Below, one piece after another: positions 25,809 through 33,947 of a stretch of DNA of 64,000 nucleotides. Below the pieces are notes generated by a model, which did not search any database, was not told the DNA's origin, and worked only from the letters and a program-made list of their open reading frames with translations. This DNA is from Oscillospiraceae bacterium (lineage in GTDB: Bacteria > Bacillota > Clostridia > Oscillospirales > Ruminococcaceae): NCBI GenBank assembly GCA_017415165.1, contig JAFQIY010000016.1, positions 186,001 to 250,000 of the forward strand, read 5' to 3'. A program made the position numbers and the translations under genes. Every line of letters begins with the position of its first letter. Within the stretch, counting starts at the first letter, position 1.

Positions 25809-26050
25809 ACAATCAAATTACCCCTAATTTGCAAAATCAAATGCTAATGCTTACCCAGTATGAGTGAGTTGTGTTTTTACATATTTTTGCTTATAGAGAA
25901 ATAATGCTTCGTTAATCCTTATTCTGTATATCTCAACTAAACATTTGTGCAGTTTGACGAACTACCTAAAAAATATTTTTCTAAATAAATAAAAAACGCT
26001 GTCTACCACACGATAAACAGTGTTTTTCCATTTTTATAAGTATCACAGAG
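25809..26050. other. AT-rich gap between divergent genes with a terminator-like hairpin
   Basis: No open frame longer than about 15 codons with a ribosome site is seen. At 25990-26027, AAAAACGCTGT / ACAGTGTTTTT forms a stem that is followed on the minus strand by TTTTTTATTTATTT. Since both neighbours are transcribed away from it, it would terminate only an unknown transcript. Confidence 0.5.
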
Positions 26051-26079
26051 TAGACAAACCCACTTTATTGTGATATAAT
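26051..26079 (+). promoter_or_regulatory. Promoter of the leucine-rich surface protein
   Basis: TAGACA (26051-26056), 17-bp spacer, TATAAT (26074-26079); AAGGAG ahead of the ATG. Confidence 0.78.
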
Positions 26080-26125
26080 AATAAACAGTATTGACAACAT
26101 ATTAACAACAAGGAGTTGTGCAATT

Positions 26126-27640
26126 ATGAAACTTACAAAGAACCTCATCGCCATCGCAATGGCAGTAACAATGACAATTTCAACAGCAGCAACAAGCGTA
26201 TCTGCAGCAAAATGGGTCAAGGCAGACAACGGTGTAAAGTATCAGTACGACAACGGCAGTTATGCAAAGAGCAAGTGGATAAAGACAAAGACAGGCAAGT
26301 ATTATATCAAGAGCAACGGAACAAGAGCAACAGGTTGGATGACAATAAAGAGCAACGGAACGTCTTACAAGTATTACTTTGATGAAAAGGGAGTAATGCA
26401 GACAGGATGGCAGACAATAGATGGGAAGGTCTATTATTTTAACAAGACCAGCGGTAAGATGACAGCAAACAAGAAGATTGTCATCGGTAGCTACAGCTAC
26501 AAGTTTGATAAGAACGGTGTATGGACAGGAAAGGTCTATTCAAAGGATGGCAAGAAGAACGTAACCAAGAGTGTAAATGTAGAGAAGCTCACAGGTCAGA
26601 AGGTAACTACAACAACATCTTCTAATAAGACAACTACAACAAAGGAAACGAAGAATGAACTTGGCGTAGTAAAGACAGTCAGCGGCGAGATACCAGAGAC
26701 AGTAACAATTAAGGGTAAAAAATATGTAACAAGTGCAACAAATAAGTATATAGGTATGAAGGCCGACGTAATATATCCAGAAGGTTTTAATGGTAATAAG
26801 TATCAGCGTGGTAATATGTGGGATTTTGACATCAGTGGCTGTACAGATAAGGATTTGGAAGTACTGAAATATTTTAAGAATATAACATCATTAAATCTCG
26901 TAGACTGGGAAAACACATCAACAATCACAAATTTGGATTTCTGCTATTATATGCCAAATTTGGAATATGTGTATGTAAGCGGTGCAGTAAATCTGACAAA
27001 TGTGGATGGTCTGAGTGTATGCAAGAAGCTCAAGAGAGTAGAAATCAAGTTTTGCAAGCTTGAAAACGTAGATGGACTGAGCACATTGAAGAATATACAG
27101 GTAGCAGATTTCGCTTATACATGGCTTGACAACGTAAACGGACTTGCAAATTGCAAAAATCTTAAAGAAGTGACCGTAACACATGCAAGACTTACCGATA
27201 TTTCTGCACTGAAGGATAAGGATAAGCTTGAAGTACTTGAACTTAACTGCAATAGAAGATTAAAGGATATTAATGCGTTGGCAACATGTGACAGTCTGAA
27301 AACGCTCTATATGAACAGCTGCACAGGAGTAAACACATGGGAAGTACTGAAGGAGATTCCAAATCTTAAGAATGTAGCACTTTGTTGGAATGTAATAGGT
27401 AAAGAGGGACCATATGAAGTAGCGGAATGGTTAAACGCACACGGAGTAGGCGCATCTTATATATCAGATAATACTTACAGGGAAGGAACACACGTATTTA
27501 CAAAGGAAATCGCAAGTGACAAGGCGTGGGACGAAGCCTATAGACCGGAAGTAGTATATGGAGATGACAGGGAGTGCAAGCCTGATTGTGTTTGGTGTGA
27601 AGATACCGAAACTTTAACAGAAAGAACAGGTATTGATTAA
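26126..27640 (+). CDS. Secreted protein with cell-wall-binding repeats and leucine-rich repeats
   Basis: The 504-residue protein has a signal peptide (1-29, SVSAAKW), four or so cell-wall-binding type repeats of 20 residues (about 30-145; ATGWMTIKSNGTSYKYYF, MQTGWQTIDGKVYYF), a Thr-rich linker (TTTTSSNKTTTTKE, about 160-175) and about six leucine-rich repeats (about 250-430; NVDGLSVCKKLKRVEI, NVNGLANCKNLKEVTV). The 22-residue LRR form is of the bacterial surface adhesin type. Codon choice (AAG, ACA, GTA, AGA) differs from neighbouring host genes. It is the only plus-strand gene between the candidate att sites and may be element cargo. Confidence 0.85.
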   Translation: MKLTKNLIAIAMAVTMTISTAATSVSAAKWVKADNGVKYQYDNGSYAKSKWIKTKTGKYYIKSNGTRATGWMTIKSNGTSYKYYFDEKGVMQTGWQTIDGKVYYFNKTSGKMTANKKIVIGSYSYKFDKNGVWTGKVYSKDGKKNVTKSVNVEKLTGQKVTTTTSSNKTTTTKETKNELGVVKTVSGEIPETVTIKGKKYVTSATNKYIGMKADVIYPEGFNGNKYQRGNMWDFDISGCTDKDLEVLKYFKNITSLNLVDWENTSTITNLDFCYYMPNLEYVYVSGAVNLTNVDGLSVCKKLKRVEIKFCKLENVDGLSTLKNIQVADFAYTWLDNVNGLANCKNLKEVTVTHARLTDISALKDKDKLEVLELNCNRRLKDINALATCDSLKTLYMNSCTGVNTWEVLKEIPNLKNVALCWNVIGKEGPYEVAEWLNAHGVGASYISDNTYREGTHVFTKEIASDKAWDEAYRPEVVYGDDRECKPDCVWCEDTETLTERTGID

Positions 27641-27663
27641 AAGTCGTAACCTATATACAAATA

Positions 27664-27694
27664 AAAAGCACAGTTGAAATGACTGTGCTTTTTT
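27664..27694 (+). terminator. Terminator of the leucine-rich surface protein
   Basis: AAAAGCACAGT tgaaatg ACTGTGCTTTT then TT. Confidence 0.88.
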
Positions 27695-27756
27695 GTTAGT
27701 ATAAAGAATGCACTTTCAGTACTTGATTAAATAAAGTATACACATAAATAGATAAA

Positions 27757-27788
27757 GGAGCAACCTAAAATAATGGGTTGCTCTTTTT
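27757..27788 (+). terminator. Second terminator
   Basis: GAGCAACC taaaataatg GGTTGCTC then TTTTT. The 60 bp between it and the first terminator contain no gene I can support. Confidence 0.8.
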
Positions 27789-27800
27789 GTTATAATAAAG

Positions 27801-27840
27801 AAAAAACGGTCAGACTTAATAGCCTGACCGTTTCATTTTT
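27801..27840. terminator. Bidirectional terminator between the surface gene and tRNA-Arg
   Basis: AAACGGTCAG ... CTGACCGTTT, with CATTTTT on the plus side and TTTTTTC on the minus side, so it can end the tRNA transcript as well. Third hairpin in 180 bp. Confidence 0.8.
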
Positions 27841-27903
27841 CCGCATCACAGATAGACCACAAACCCAAACACAGAGCCATTTACGAATGTGTTCGGATTA
27901 TGC

Positions 27904-27914
27904 GTTTTTGGCAC
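27904..27914. other. Candidate attachment-site half in the 3' end of tRNA-Arg
   Basis: GTTTTTGGCAC, the same 11 bases as at 20978-20988. It includes the encoded CCA and discriminator of the tRNA, a classical integration position. Confidence 0.4.
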
Positions 27915-27983
27915 CCCCAGCGGGAATCGAACCCACAACTAACCCTTAGGAGGGGTTTATTATATCCATTTAACTATGGAGGC
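27909..27983 (-). tRNA. tRNA-Arg (anticodon CCU)
   Basis: The minus strand folds into a cloverleaf: acceptor GCCTCCA / TGGGGGT (with G-U pairs), anticodon stem AACCC / GGGTT around the loop CTCCTAA with anticodon CCT, a T arm with GTGGGTTCGATTCCCGC, discriminator G and an encoded CCA. It reads AGG codons. Length 75 nt. Confidence 0.93.
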
Positions 27984-28100
27984 GTGTTATTTATTATAAC
28001 ATTTCAAATTGGAAAATGCAATACTTTTTGTAAAATTCCTATGCTCAAAATCGCACAAATGTGCTGAATTTTATATGCAAACTTTGTGATAAACGTTAAT

Positions 28101-28148
28101 TTACAAGAACGTGTGTTCTATGTTATAATCATAAAAGAACATTTGTTG
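28101..28148 (+). promoter_or_regulatory. LexA/DinR-controlled promoter of the radical-SAM repair pair
   Basis: TTACAA (28101-28106), exactly 17 bp, TATAAT (28124-28129). The first 12 spacer bases are GAACGTGTGTTC, a perfect GAAC-N4-GTTC SOS box of Gram-positive LexA. A second near-match, GAACATTTGTTG, lies at 28137-28148 at the start site. A repressor bound to either would block RNA polymerase. Confidence 0.85.
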
Positions 28149-28165
28149 CACAAAGGAGGGGTAAT

Positions 28166-29479
28166 ATGGATATCTCGGAAAAGCTCAGAATACTGGCAGA
28201 CTCGGCAAAGTTTGATGCCGCCTGCACATCAAGCGGCGTTGACCGTGCAGGCGGTTTTTCTGACGGAATAGGAAGTGCCGCTTCCTGCGGAATTTGCCAC
28301 AGCTTTGCTTCTGACGGCAGGTGTATTTCCCTGCTGAAGGTGCTGATGACAAATTACTGCCTTTATGACTGCAAATACTGCGTAAACCGCCGAAGCAACG
28401 ACGTACCGAGGGCAAGGTTTACCCCTGATGAAATTGCTGACCTGACTATTAATTTTTATAGAAGGAATTACATTGAAGGGCTGTTTCTCAGCTCAGGAAT
28501 TATTCAAAGCCCCGATTATACCTGTGAGCAGATTATCGAGGTGCTGACAATTCTCCGTGTTAAATACAAATTCTGCGGCTACATTCACGCAAAGGCTATT
28601 CCCGGGGCAAGTCCCGAGCTTATCGAGAAGCTTGGCACGCTTGCAGACAGAATAAGCGTAAACATCGAGCTGCCCTCGCAAAAGAGTCTTGACAAGCTTG
28701 CTCCTGATAAATCAAAAAATTCCATTCTTCTTCCTATGGGACAGATTACACGACAAATTCAGCAGAACAGCTACGAAATTGTAAAATACAAAAGTGCCCC
28801 GAAATTTGCGCCTGCCGGTCAAAGCACACAGATGATTATCGGCGCAACTCCTGACACGGATTTTCAGATTTTGCGCTTGTCGGAAGCGATGTACAAAAAG
28901 TACAGCCTGAAACGTGTTTTTTATTCGGCGTATGTCCCCGTTGGTGACAGCAAATTCATTCCGACAGCTGACGAAAAGCCTCCTCTGCTGCGTGAACATC
29001 GTCTTTATCAGGCGGACTGGCTGCTGCGTTTTTATGGCTTCACGGCAGGAGAAATTCTTGACGAACAGCATCAGGACTTCAATCTGCTGCTTGACCCTAA
29101 GTGCAACTGGGCGATACATCACCCCGAAGTTTTTCCGTTGGAAATCAACCGTGCACCTTATGAAATGCTGCTTCGTGTGCCCGGGATAGGTGTAAAATCC
29201 GCTCAACGGATTATTGCGGCACGGCGTCAGGCTAAGCTTGATTACAAGGATTTGAAAAAGCTTGGCGTTGTACTGAAACGTGCGGTTTATTTTATTCTTT
29301 GTATGGGCAAGCGTGCCGACGGACTGATAGTTACTGAAATCGGAATGATGCGTCAGCTTATGTCCGCAAGCGTTGTAAAGGAGCTCGAAAATAATGGTTA
29401 CAGCGGCGAACAGTTATCTTTCTTTGACGCTGCGCCGACTTTGGAGGACAGGGTAAAATGCCTTACAGGAGAGATGTGA
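28166..29479 (+). CDS. Radical-SAM protein of the putative DNA modification/repair family (TIGR03916-like)
   Basis: The 437-residue protein has the radical-SAM cluster motif CLYDCKYC (about residues 65-72), a TIM-barrel-like core and a C-terminal helix-hairpin-helix (LLRVPGIGVKSAQRIIAARR, about 338-357) that suggests DNA binding. In many bacteria this family sits beside a uracil-DNA-glycosylase or DUF4130 partner; here the DUF4130 gene overlaps its 3' end by 22 bp. The SOS-type promoter upstream supports a DNA-damage role. The chemical reaction is not known. AAAGGAGGGG precedes the ATG. Confidence 0.88.
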   Translation: MDISEKLRILADSAKFDAACTSSGVDRAGGFSDGIGSAASCGICHSFASDGRCISLLKVLMTNYCLYDCKYCVNRRSNDVPRARFTPDEIADLTINFYRRNYIEGLFLSSGIIQSPDYTCEQIIEVLTILRVKYKFCGYIHAKAIPGASPELIEKLGTLADRISVNIELPSQKSLDKLAPDKSKNSILLPMGQITRQIQQNSYEIVKYKSAPKFAPAGQSTQMIIGATPDTDFQILRLSEAMYKKYSLKRVFYSAYVPVGDSKFIPTADEKPPLLREHRLYQADWLLRFYGFTAGEILDEQHQDFNLLLDPKCNWAIHHPEVFPLEINRAPYEMLLRVPGIGVKSAQRIIAARRQAKLDYKDLKKLGVVLKRAVYFILCMGKRADGLIVTEIGMMRQLMSASVVKELENNGYSGEQLSFFDAAPTLEDRVKCLTGEM

Positions 29480-30264
29480 TTTACAGCTACGATGGCAGTT
29501 TTGAGGGGCTTATGTGCTGTGTTTTCGAAAGCTTTTTGAAAAAGGAAATTCCATCGGAAATAATTGTTGGAGAGCCTACGCAGATAAGCTTTTCTGAGGT
29601 CCGCACGATAGAAAGCTGTCACGAAAAAGCTGAACGGGTAATCCGTGCGATACCGATTAAGATTTCGCCTTTTTCATTTGATACCGTGCGGAAAATGTTT
29701 CTTTCCTGCGCTGAAAACAAGGATTTGCTTATTCTTGAATTTCTGCACAAGGGTTTCCGTTACGGCAGACAGATTGAAAATATGCTTGCAGATGACACGG
29801 TCAACGCTGTGAACAAGGCGGTTTTTCACTGCACGCACGAGGCACACCTGCTGAAAGGATTTATTCGCTTCTCGGATTACAACGGCTACCTTGCGGCAGT
29901 TATTGAGCCGGAAAATAAAGTTATTCCCCTGCTTGCGGCACATTTCACCGACCGTTTCCGAAATGAAAATTTTCTGATTTACGACCGCACTCACCGTATG
30001 GCTCTGATTTATTTTTCACGCCGCACAGAGATTGCCGAAAATATTGACTTTGAGCTTCCTGCCGCAAATGCCGAGGAAGAATATTATCGCGAATTGTGGA
30101 AGTGCTTCTACCGCACAATCGGAATAAAGGAGCGTTACAATCCCCGCTGTCGGATGAACCTTATGCCGAAGCGCTTCTGGTCAAATATGACGGAAATGCG
30201 TGATGAACTCGGACTTGAAGAAAATTATCATAACAGAATAGCAGAAAAAATGAAAAAAGAATAA
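29458..30264 (+). CDS. DUF4130-domain putative DNA-repair protein (TIGR03915-like)
   Basis: The 268-residue product begins MPYRRDVIYSYDGSFEGLMC and contains NLMPKRFWSNMTEM near the end, signatures of the DUF4130/SAM-linked family that pairs with the radical-SAM protein encoded just upstream. The two frames overlap, so they are translated together. A uracil-DNA-glycosylase fusion, seen in some relatives, is absent. Function is inferred from the partner and its LexA-type control. Confidence 0.85.
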   Translation: MPYRRDVIYSYDGSFEGLMCCVFESFLKKEIPSEIIVGEPTQISFSEVRTIESCHEKAERVIRAIPIKISPFSFDTVRKMFLSCAENKDLLILEFLHKGFRYGRQIENMLADDTVNAVNKAVFHCTHEAHLLKGFIRFSDYNGYLAAVIEPENKVIPLLAAHFTDRFRNENFLIYDRTHRMALIYFSRRTEIAENIDFELPAANAEEEYYRELWKCFYRTIGIKERYNPRCRMNLMPKRFWSNMTEMRDELGLEENYHNRIAEKMKKE

Positions 30265-30403
30265 TGAATAATGAATAGTTAATGTGTCCGCTTTGCGGAC
30301 ATTTTTAATTTTATTGCCGAAGGCAATTCCTTAATTATTAATTATTCATTCTTCATTATTCAATATTCACTATTCATTGTCGAAAAGTCTTTTTCGACAA
30401 ATT
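30262..30403. repeat. Dispersed hairpin/heptamer element, copy B (inverted relative to 12.0 kb)
   Basis: Same order of parts as at 12004-12140 read on the other strand: heptamers, TGTCCGC / GCGGACA, ATTGCC / GGCAAT, a long NNNTGAA heptamer run (30336-30380) and TTGTCGAAAA / TTTTCGACAA. Differences are a few bases and one 7-bp unit. The TGTCCGC stem followed by TTTTT can end the repair operon. Confidence 0.88.
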
Positions 30404-30406
30404 GAA

Positions 30407-30434
30407 ATGAGAGGTACAATTAAGTACCTCTCAT
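30407..30434 (-). terminator. Terminator of the flavodoxin gene
   Basis: ATGAGAGGTAC aattaa GTACCTCTCAT, five bases after the stop codon. Confidence 0.7.
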
Positions 30435-30439
30435 AATTT

Positions 30440-32782
30440 TTATCTGTTACGGAATTTAATTTCAGGCATACTGTCTGATGGCATCATCAGGTCAGCATTT
30501 CTGGTAGGTCTGCTGAAGAATACATCAGGGTCAAGCGGATCATCAAGACGCTTTGAGCCGATTTCGCTGCCCTTCTTTTTCTTCTTGCTCTTGCTTTCGT
30601 CTTCATCAAACTGAACAGCAAACGGATTGTGAACCTCTTCCTTCTGCTTCTTTGCATAGCGGTTCATCATCTTTTCCTTGCTTGCCTTGTTAGACTCAAT
30701 TGAAGCATTGATTTCTTCCTGAAGCTTCTTCAAATCGAACTCGGTATTTCTTTCCTGTGGTTCGTCATCAAACTTGTGAATTGTTTCAAGACTAATCTCA
30801 CCAATAGGAGGAGTATCAATTTCAATTGCACCGAGGTCGTAATCAATGTCATTTGTGAAAGTAAAGCCGTCGATTTCTTCTTCCTCAGAAGAAGCGGCAC
30901 TGCTTTCCATTTCAATTTCGTGCTGACTTTCTTCTGCAAGGGCTGCCATATCCATCTTCATCTTTTCGATAAAGCTATTGTCTGATGCAGGTCTTTCATC
31001 GGCAGCAGCCTGTGCTTCGGCAGCCTTCTTTGCGGCTTCCTTTTCAGCCTCTGCCTTAGCCTTTGCAAGGTCCTGAACAGCATTGAGTGCACGGCTGCTT
31101 GCCTTTGGCTTATCTGCATCCATAAAGTCGTAGACATCCATATCAACAGCCGCAGTTGTATCAACAGCTGAAACAGGCTTTGCAGCAGGTGCAACAGGCT
31201 CTGCTTTAGCAGTACCTGAAATAAAATCGAATTCTGAAAGCACGTCTACCGAAGAAACATTAGCGGAAGGTGCAGGCTTTTCAATAGGTGCAGGTTTTGG
31301 CTCAGCAACAGGTTTAGCTTCGACAATCGGCTTAGCCTCAACAACAGGTTTAACCTCAGCTGTCGGCTCTGATTTAACCTCAGGAGCAGGAGCAGCAGGT
31401 TCTTCGGTTTTTCTTCTGCGCTTTGCAAACAGCTCCATATAGCTGTTCTTCGACGAATCAGCCTCAGCTGCAGAAGGCTTAACGTCTTCAACAGGCTCAG
31501 GTTTAACATCGGCATTGATTTCTTCCGCTGTCCTTGTAACAAGATCCCAACTCATTCCTGCTTCGGAAGAAAGGTCAATCTTGCCAATTGCGGAAGCAGA
31601 CTTTTCTTCACTGGTTTCAACTGCAGCATTTTCGCCGGAATTCATATCAATGCTTCCGATATTGTTATTTTCCGCAGACTTAGCATTTTCAAAAGTAGGT
31701 GCAGGTGCATAATTGGTATTCAAAGAACCATTGCTCATAGCTCTGATTGCGCTCTTGACAGAGGATACTACCTCCGACTGATTAGTAACAGGCTTCGGAG
31801 CTGGCTTTGGCTCAGGCTTAACCTCAACCGCAGGTTCCGGCTTAGGTTCAGGCTTAACTTCAACCGCAGGTTCAGGTTTGACCTCAGCAACAGGCTTTGG
31901 TGCAGGCTTTGGTGCGTTAAGAGCCTTGAACGCATTTTCGAGAGAAGCAAGTGCATCTGCATCACTTGTCATTTCGCTTGCAGCCATTGGCTTCGGCACA
32001 GGCTCAGCAGCAGGCTTTGGCTCAGGCTTTGGTGCTTTAAGAGCCTTGAATGCATTTTCAAGTGAACTGAGTGCATCTGCATCGCTTGTCATTTCGCTTG
32101 CAGCCATCGGCTTAGGTACAGGCTCAGCAACAGGCTTTGGCTCAGGCTTAGCCTCCGGAACAGGAGCAGGAGCAACCGGCTTAGGTGCAGGAGCTGGCTC
32201 AGCCTTAGGAGCAGGCTTAGGTTCTTCCTTCTTAGGTGGATTGAAATATTCCTCAATACCCTTCTTGATACTGTCAAGATTTTCCTCAGAAGTAGCATCG
32301 GAGTAACCCTTGAGTATAGCAAGGATATTGATATCATCATTGCTTCTGCCGTCCTTCTTCTCAATCATAACCTGAGAAGCAAGCAGCTTGGCTTTATCTG
32401 CAACAGAAATTTTCTTTTTGTCGATACCACTGTTTACAACATACAGAGGTACCTTGCCCTTGAACTGGTCAGGATAATTTTCGTCCATAAGCTTCTGTAC
32501 AGCTTCTTCGGAGTCATTTGTGTACCAGCTGACAGCGAGAAACATAGTTTTTGCCGTACTGATACCCATAACATTCTTCTTGACAAAATCCATAATCGGC
32601 ATTTTATCGCCGTAAACACCTGACGCAAAAACAATCAGCTTGTATGCAAGAAGCTGAGTAGGATTAAATGTCGCAACGTTAATAACGTCAGCATCGTCCT
32701 TGCCCAGATGTGCAGCAAGCCAGTCGGCATATTGCTTGGTGTGTCCGAATTTAGAAGTATAGACAATTGCAACTTTCTTCAT
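30440..32782 (-). CDS. Flavodoxin-domain protein with a long Pro/Ala/Lys/Glu-rich C-terminal region
   Basis: The 780-residue protein begins with a flavodoxin-like domain (about 1-165; MKKVAIVYTSKFGHTKQYADWL gives the FMN phosphate loop TSKFGHTKQ; ASGVYGDKMP is the second loop). The remaining 600 residues are low-complexity, with many PKPEPKP and EVKP units, acidic stretches and a Lys-rich patch KSKKKKKG. A 40-residue block containing MAASEMTSDADAL and LENAFKAL is repeated exactly 120 bp apart (31911-32150). No signal peptide. The tail may be a disordered scaffold; the flavodoxin part may be an electron carrier or protoporphyrinogen-oxidase-like. ATG 32782 follows GGAG by ten bases. Confidence 0.8.
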   Translation of the reverse strand: MKKVAIVYTSKFGHTKQYADWLAAHLGKDDADVINVATFNPTQLLAYKLIVFASGVYGDKMPIMDFVKKNVMGISTAKTMFLAVSWYTNDSEEAVQKLMDENYPDQFKGKVPLYVVNSGIDKKKISVADKAKLLASQVMIEKKDGRSNDDINILAILKGYSDATSEENLDSIKKGIEEYFNPPKKEEPKPAPKAEPAPAPKPVAPAPVPEAKPEPKPVAEPVPKPMAASEMTSDADALSSLENAFKALKAPKPEPKPAAEPVPKPMAASEMTSDADALASLENAFKALNAPKPAPKPVAEVKPEPAVEVKPEPKPEPAVEVKPEPKPAPKPVTNQSEVVSSVKSAIRAMSNGSLNTNYAPAPTFENAKSAENNNIGSIDMNSGENAAVETSEEKSASAIGKIDLSSEAGMSWDLVTRTAEEINADVKPEPVEDVKPSAAEADSSKNSYMELFAKRRRKTEEPAAPAPEVKSEPTAEVKPVVEAKPIVEAKPVAEPKPAPIEKPAPSANVSSVDVLSEFDFISGTAKAEPVAPAAKPVSAVDTTAAVDMDVYDFMDADKPKASSRALNAVQDLAKAKAEAEKEAAKKAAEAQAAADERPASDNSFIEKMKMDMAALAEESQHEIEMESSAASSEEEEIDGFTFTNDIDYDLGAIEIDTPPIGEISLETIHKFDDEPQERNTEFDLKKLQEEINASIESNKASKEKMMNRYAKKQKEEVHNPFAVQFDEDESKSKKKKKGSEIGSKRLDDPLDPDVFFSRPTRNADLMMPSDSMPEIKFRNR

Positions 32783-33179
32783 TTCACACATTCTCCGCCC
32801 TGTGGCAGAGAGCCCTCCTTAATGTATATCTTTATACTGTTCTATCGATAATTCTTCATTAAGAAATAATTCTAATACTATACATTACAATTATATATAC
32901 TTTTGGCTTGCTATTTGTTAACAAACTGTTAATTCTTCACAAGTTTGATATATTTCACAGTTTTTGTTTTATTTTTTATATATTTTTTACACAAAAGCGG
33001 TGACCAAATTTGTTACCAAGCTGTAATAATTTTGAATATGGAAAACGCTGCCATTTTTCGCATCTGCAACTTAATATCTTACCAGCCATCAGCTGTCACA
33101 AAACTGTTACTCTGTGGAAATGTTAGCTGAAAAGTTTTATTACAATTCGGTACACTTTATTACAATTGTATCATAATTA
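32783..33179. other. AT-rich gap between divergent genes
   Basis: I see no gene with a ribosome site and no stable structured RNA here. A TATAAT-like word near 32898 on the minus strand could belong to the flavodoxin promoter, but no -35 hexamer fits at 16-18 bp. Several TTACAATT words occur at 33138-33170. Confidence 0.4.
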
Positions 33180-33208
33180 TTGAATTAGTACGGCGGTAAT
33201 GCTATAAT
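33180..33208 (+). promoter_or_regulatory. Promoter of the phospholipase-C-like gene
   Basis: TTGAAT (33180-33185), 17-bp spacer, TATAAT (33203-33208). Confidence 0.82.
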
Positions 33209-33249
33209 CAGATAACAATTGAATTATAGCTTTACGGAGGTTACAGCCA

Positions 33250-33897
33250 ATGGCACAACGTACCATTCACTACCTTCTCGGAGAAATTTTTTCCGAACAG
33301 GTTGAAATAAAAAACAAACAGCGTTTTCTGCTTGGAAGCGTCCTGCCTGATGCTTATGCGGATGTTTGCGACAGAAATAAAACTCATTTCAAACGAAAGA
33401 TGGAGGAAACCAATCAGATTTGCTTTGATTTTGACAGCTTTAAAGAACAGTATTTTGAACTGATACAAAAGGATGATTTGTATCTTGGTTATTATATGCA
33501 TCTGGTTGAGGACGCTTTTTATCGGGAATATATTTACTGCGGACGCTTTAAAATGCCTTGCAGCAAGGAAGAAGTTGCTATTCTTCATAACAACTACCAC
33601 ATTCTTAATAATTACATTGTAAAAAAATATAACATTCACAATATAATTGAAAAGCCTGCTGATTTTCACAAAGAACCGCTCTGCAATATAGCTGCTTTCA
33701 AGGTTAATGAATTTATAGATGATATGTCCTGTGATTTTACAGAAAAAACGTCAGGAAAAACAATTTTTGTAACCGAAGGTATGCTTGATGAATTCATTGA
33801 TACATATGCAGAAAAAGGCATTGAAGAACTTAAAAGCATACAAAACGGAAAGCCTTTTCTGAAAGCTGTAGATTTGGCATACCCGATAAACAGATAA
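33250..33897 (+). CDS. Zinc-dependent phospholipase C-like protein
   Basis: The 215-residue product has the pattern of the all-helical zinc-dependent phospholipase C/S1-P1-nuclease-like family: LLGSVLPDAYAD (about 27-38), THFKRKM (Thr-His near 45), LYLGYYMHLVEDAFYR (about 78-93) and later Asp/His residues. No signal peptide is present, so it acts inside the cell or is exported unconventionally; hydrolytic activity is inferred. GGAGG precedes the ATG at a spacing of about nine. Single gene. Confidence 0.65.
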   Translation: MAQRTIHYLLGEIFSEQVEIKNKQRFLLGSVLPDAYADVCDRNKTHFKRKMEETNQICFDFDSFKEQYFELIQKDDLYLGYYMHLVEDAFYREYIYCGRFKMPCSKEEVAILHNNYHILNNYIVKKYNIHNIIEKPADFHKEPLCNIAAFKVNEFIDDMSCDFTEKTSGKTIFVTEGMLDEFIDTYAEKGIEELKSIQNGKPFLKAVDLAYPINR

Positions 33898-33912
33898 TTT
33901 TATAAACAAAAA

Positions 33913-33941
33913 CACCCCGAAAAACCACTCTTTTCGGGGTG
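33913..33941 (-). terminator. Terminator of the YtaF/MntP-like gene
   Basis: CACCCCGAAAA / TTTTCGGGGTG with a 7-base loop; the U run TTTTTGTTTAT is on the minus strand. It also lies just after the plus-strand gene ending at 33897. Confidence 0.82.
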
Positions 33942-33947
33942 CGGCTG

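Noticed and set aside
26116-26382. Open frame of 88 codons overlapping the LRR gene start
   Set aside because: It lies in another frame of the repeat-rich surface protein, lacks a ribosome site and has no plausible protein features.
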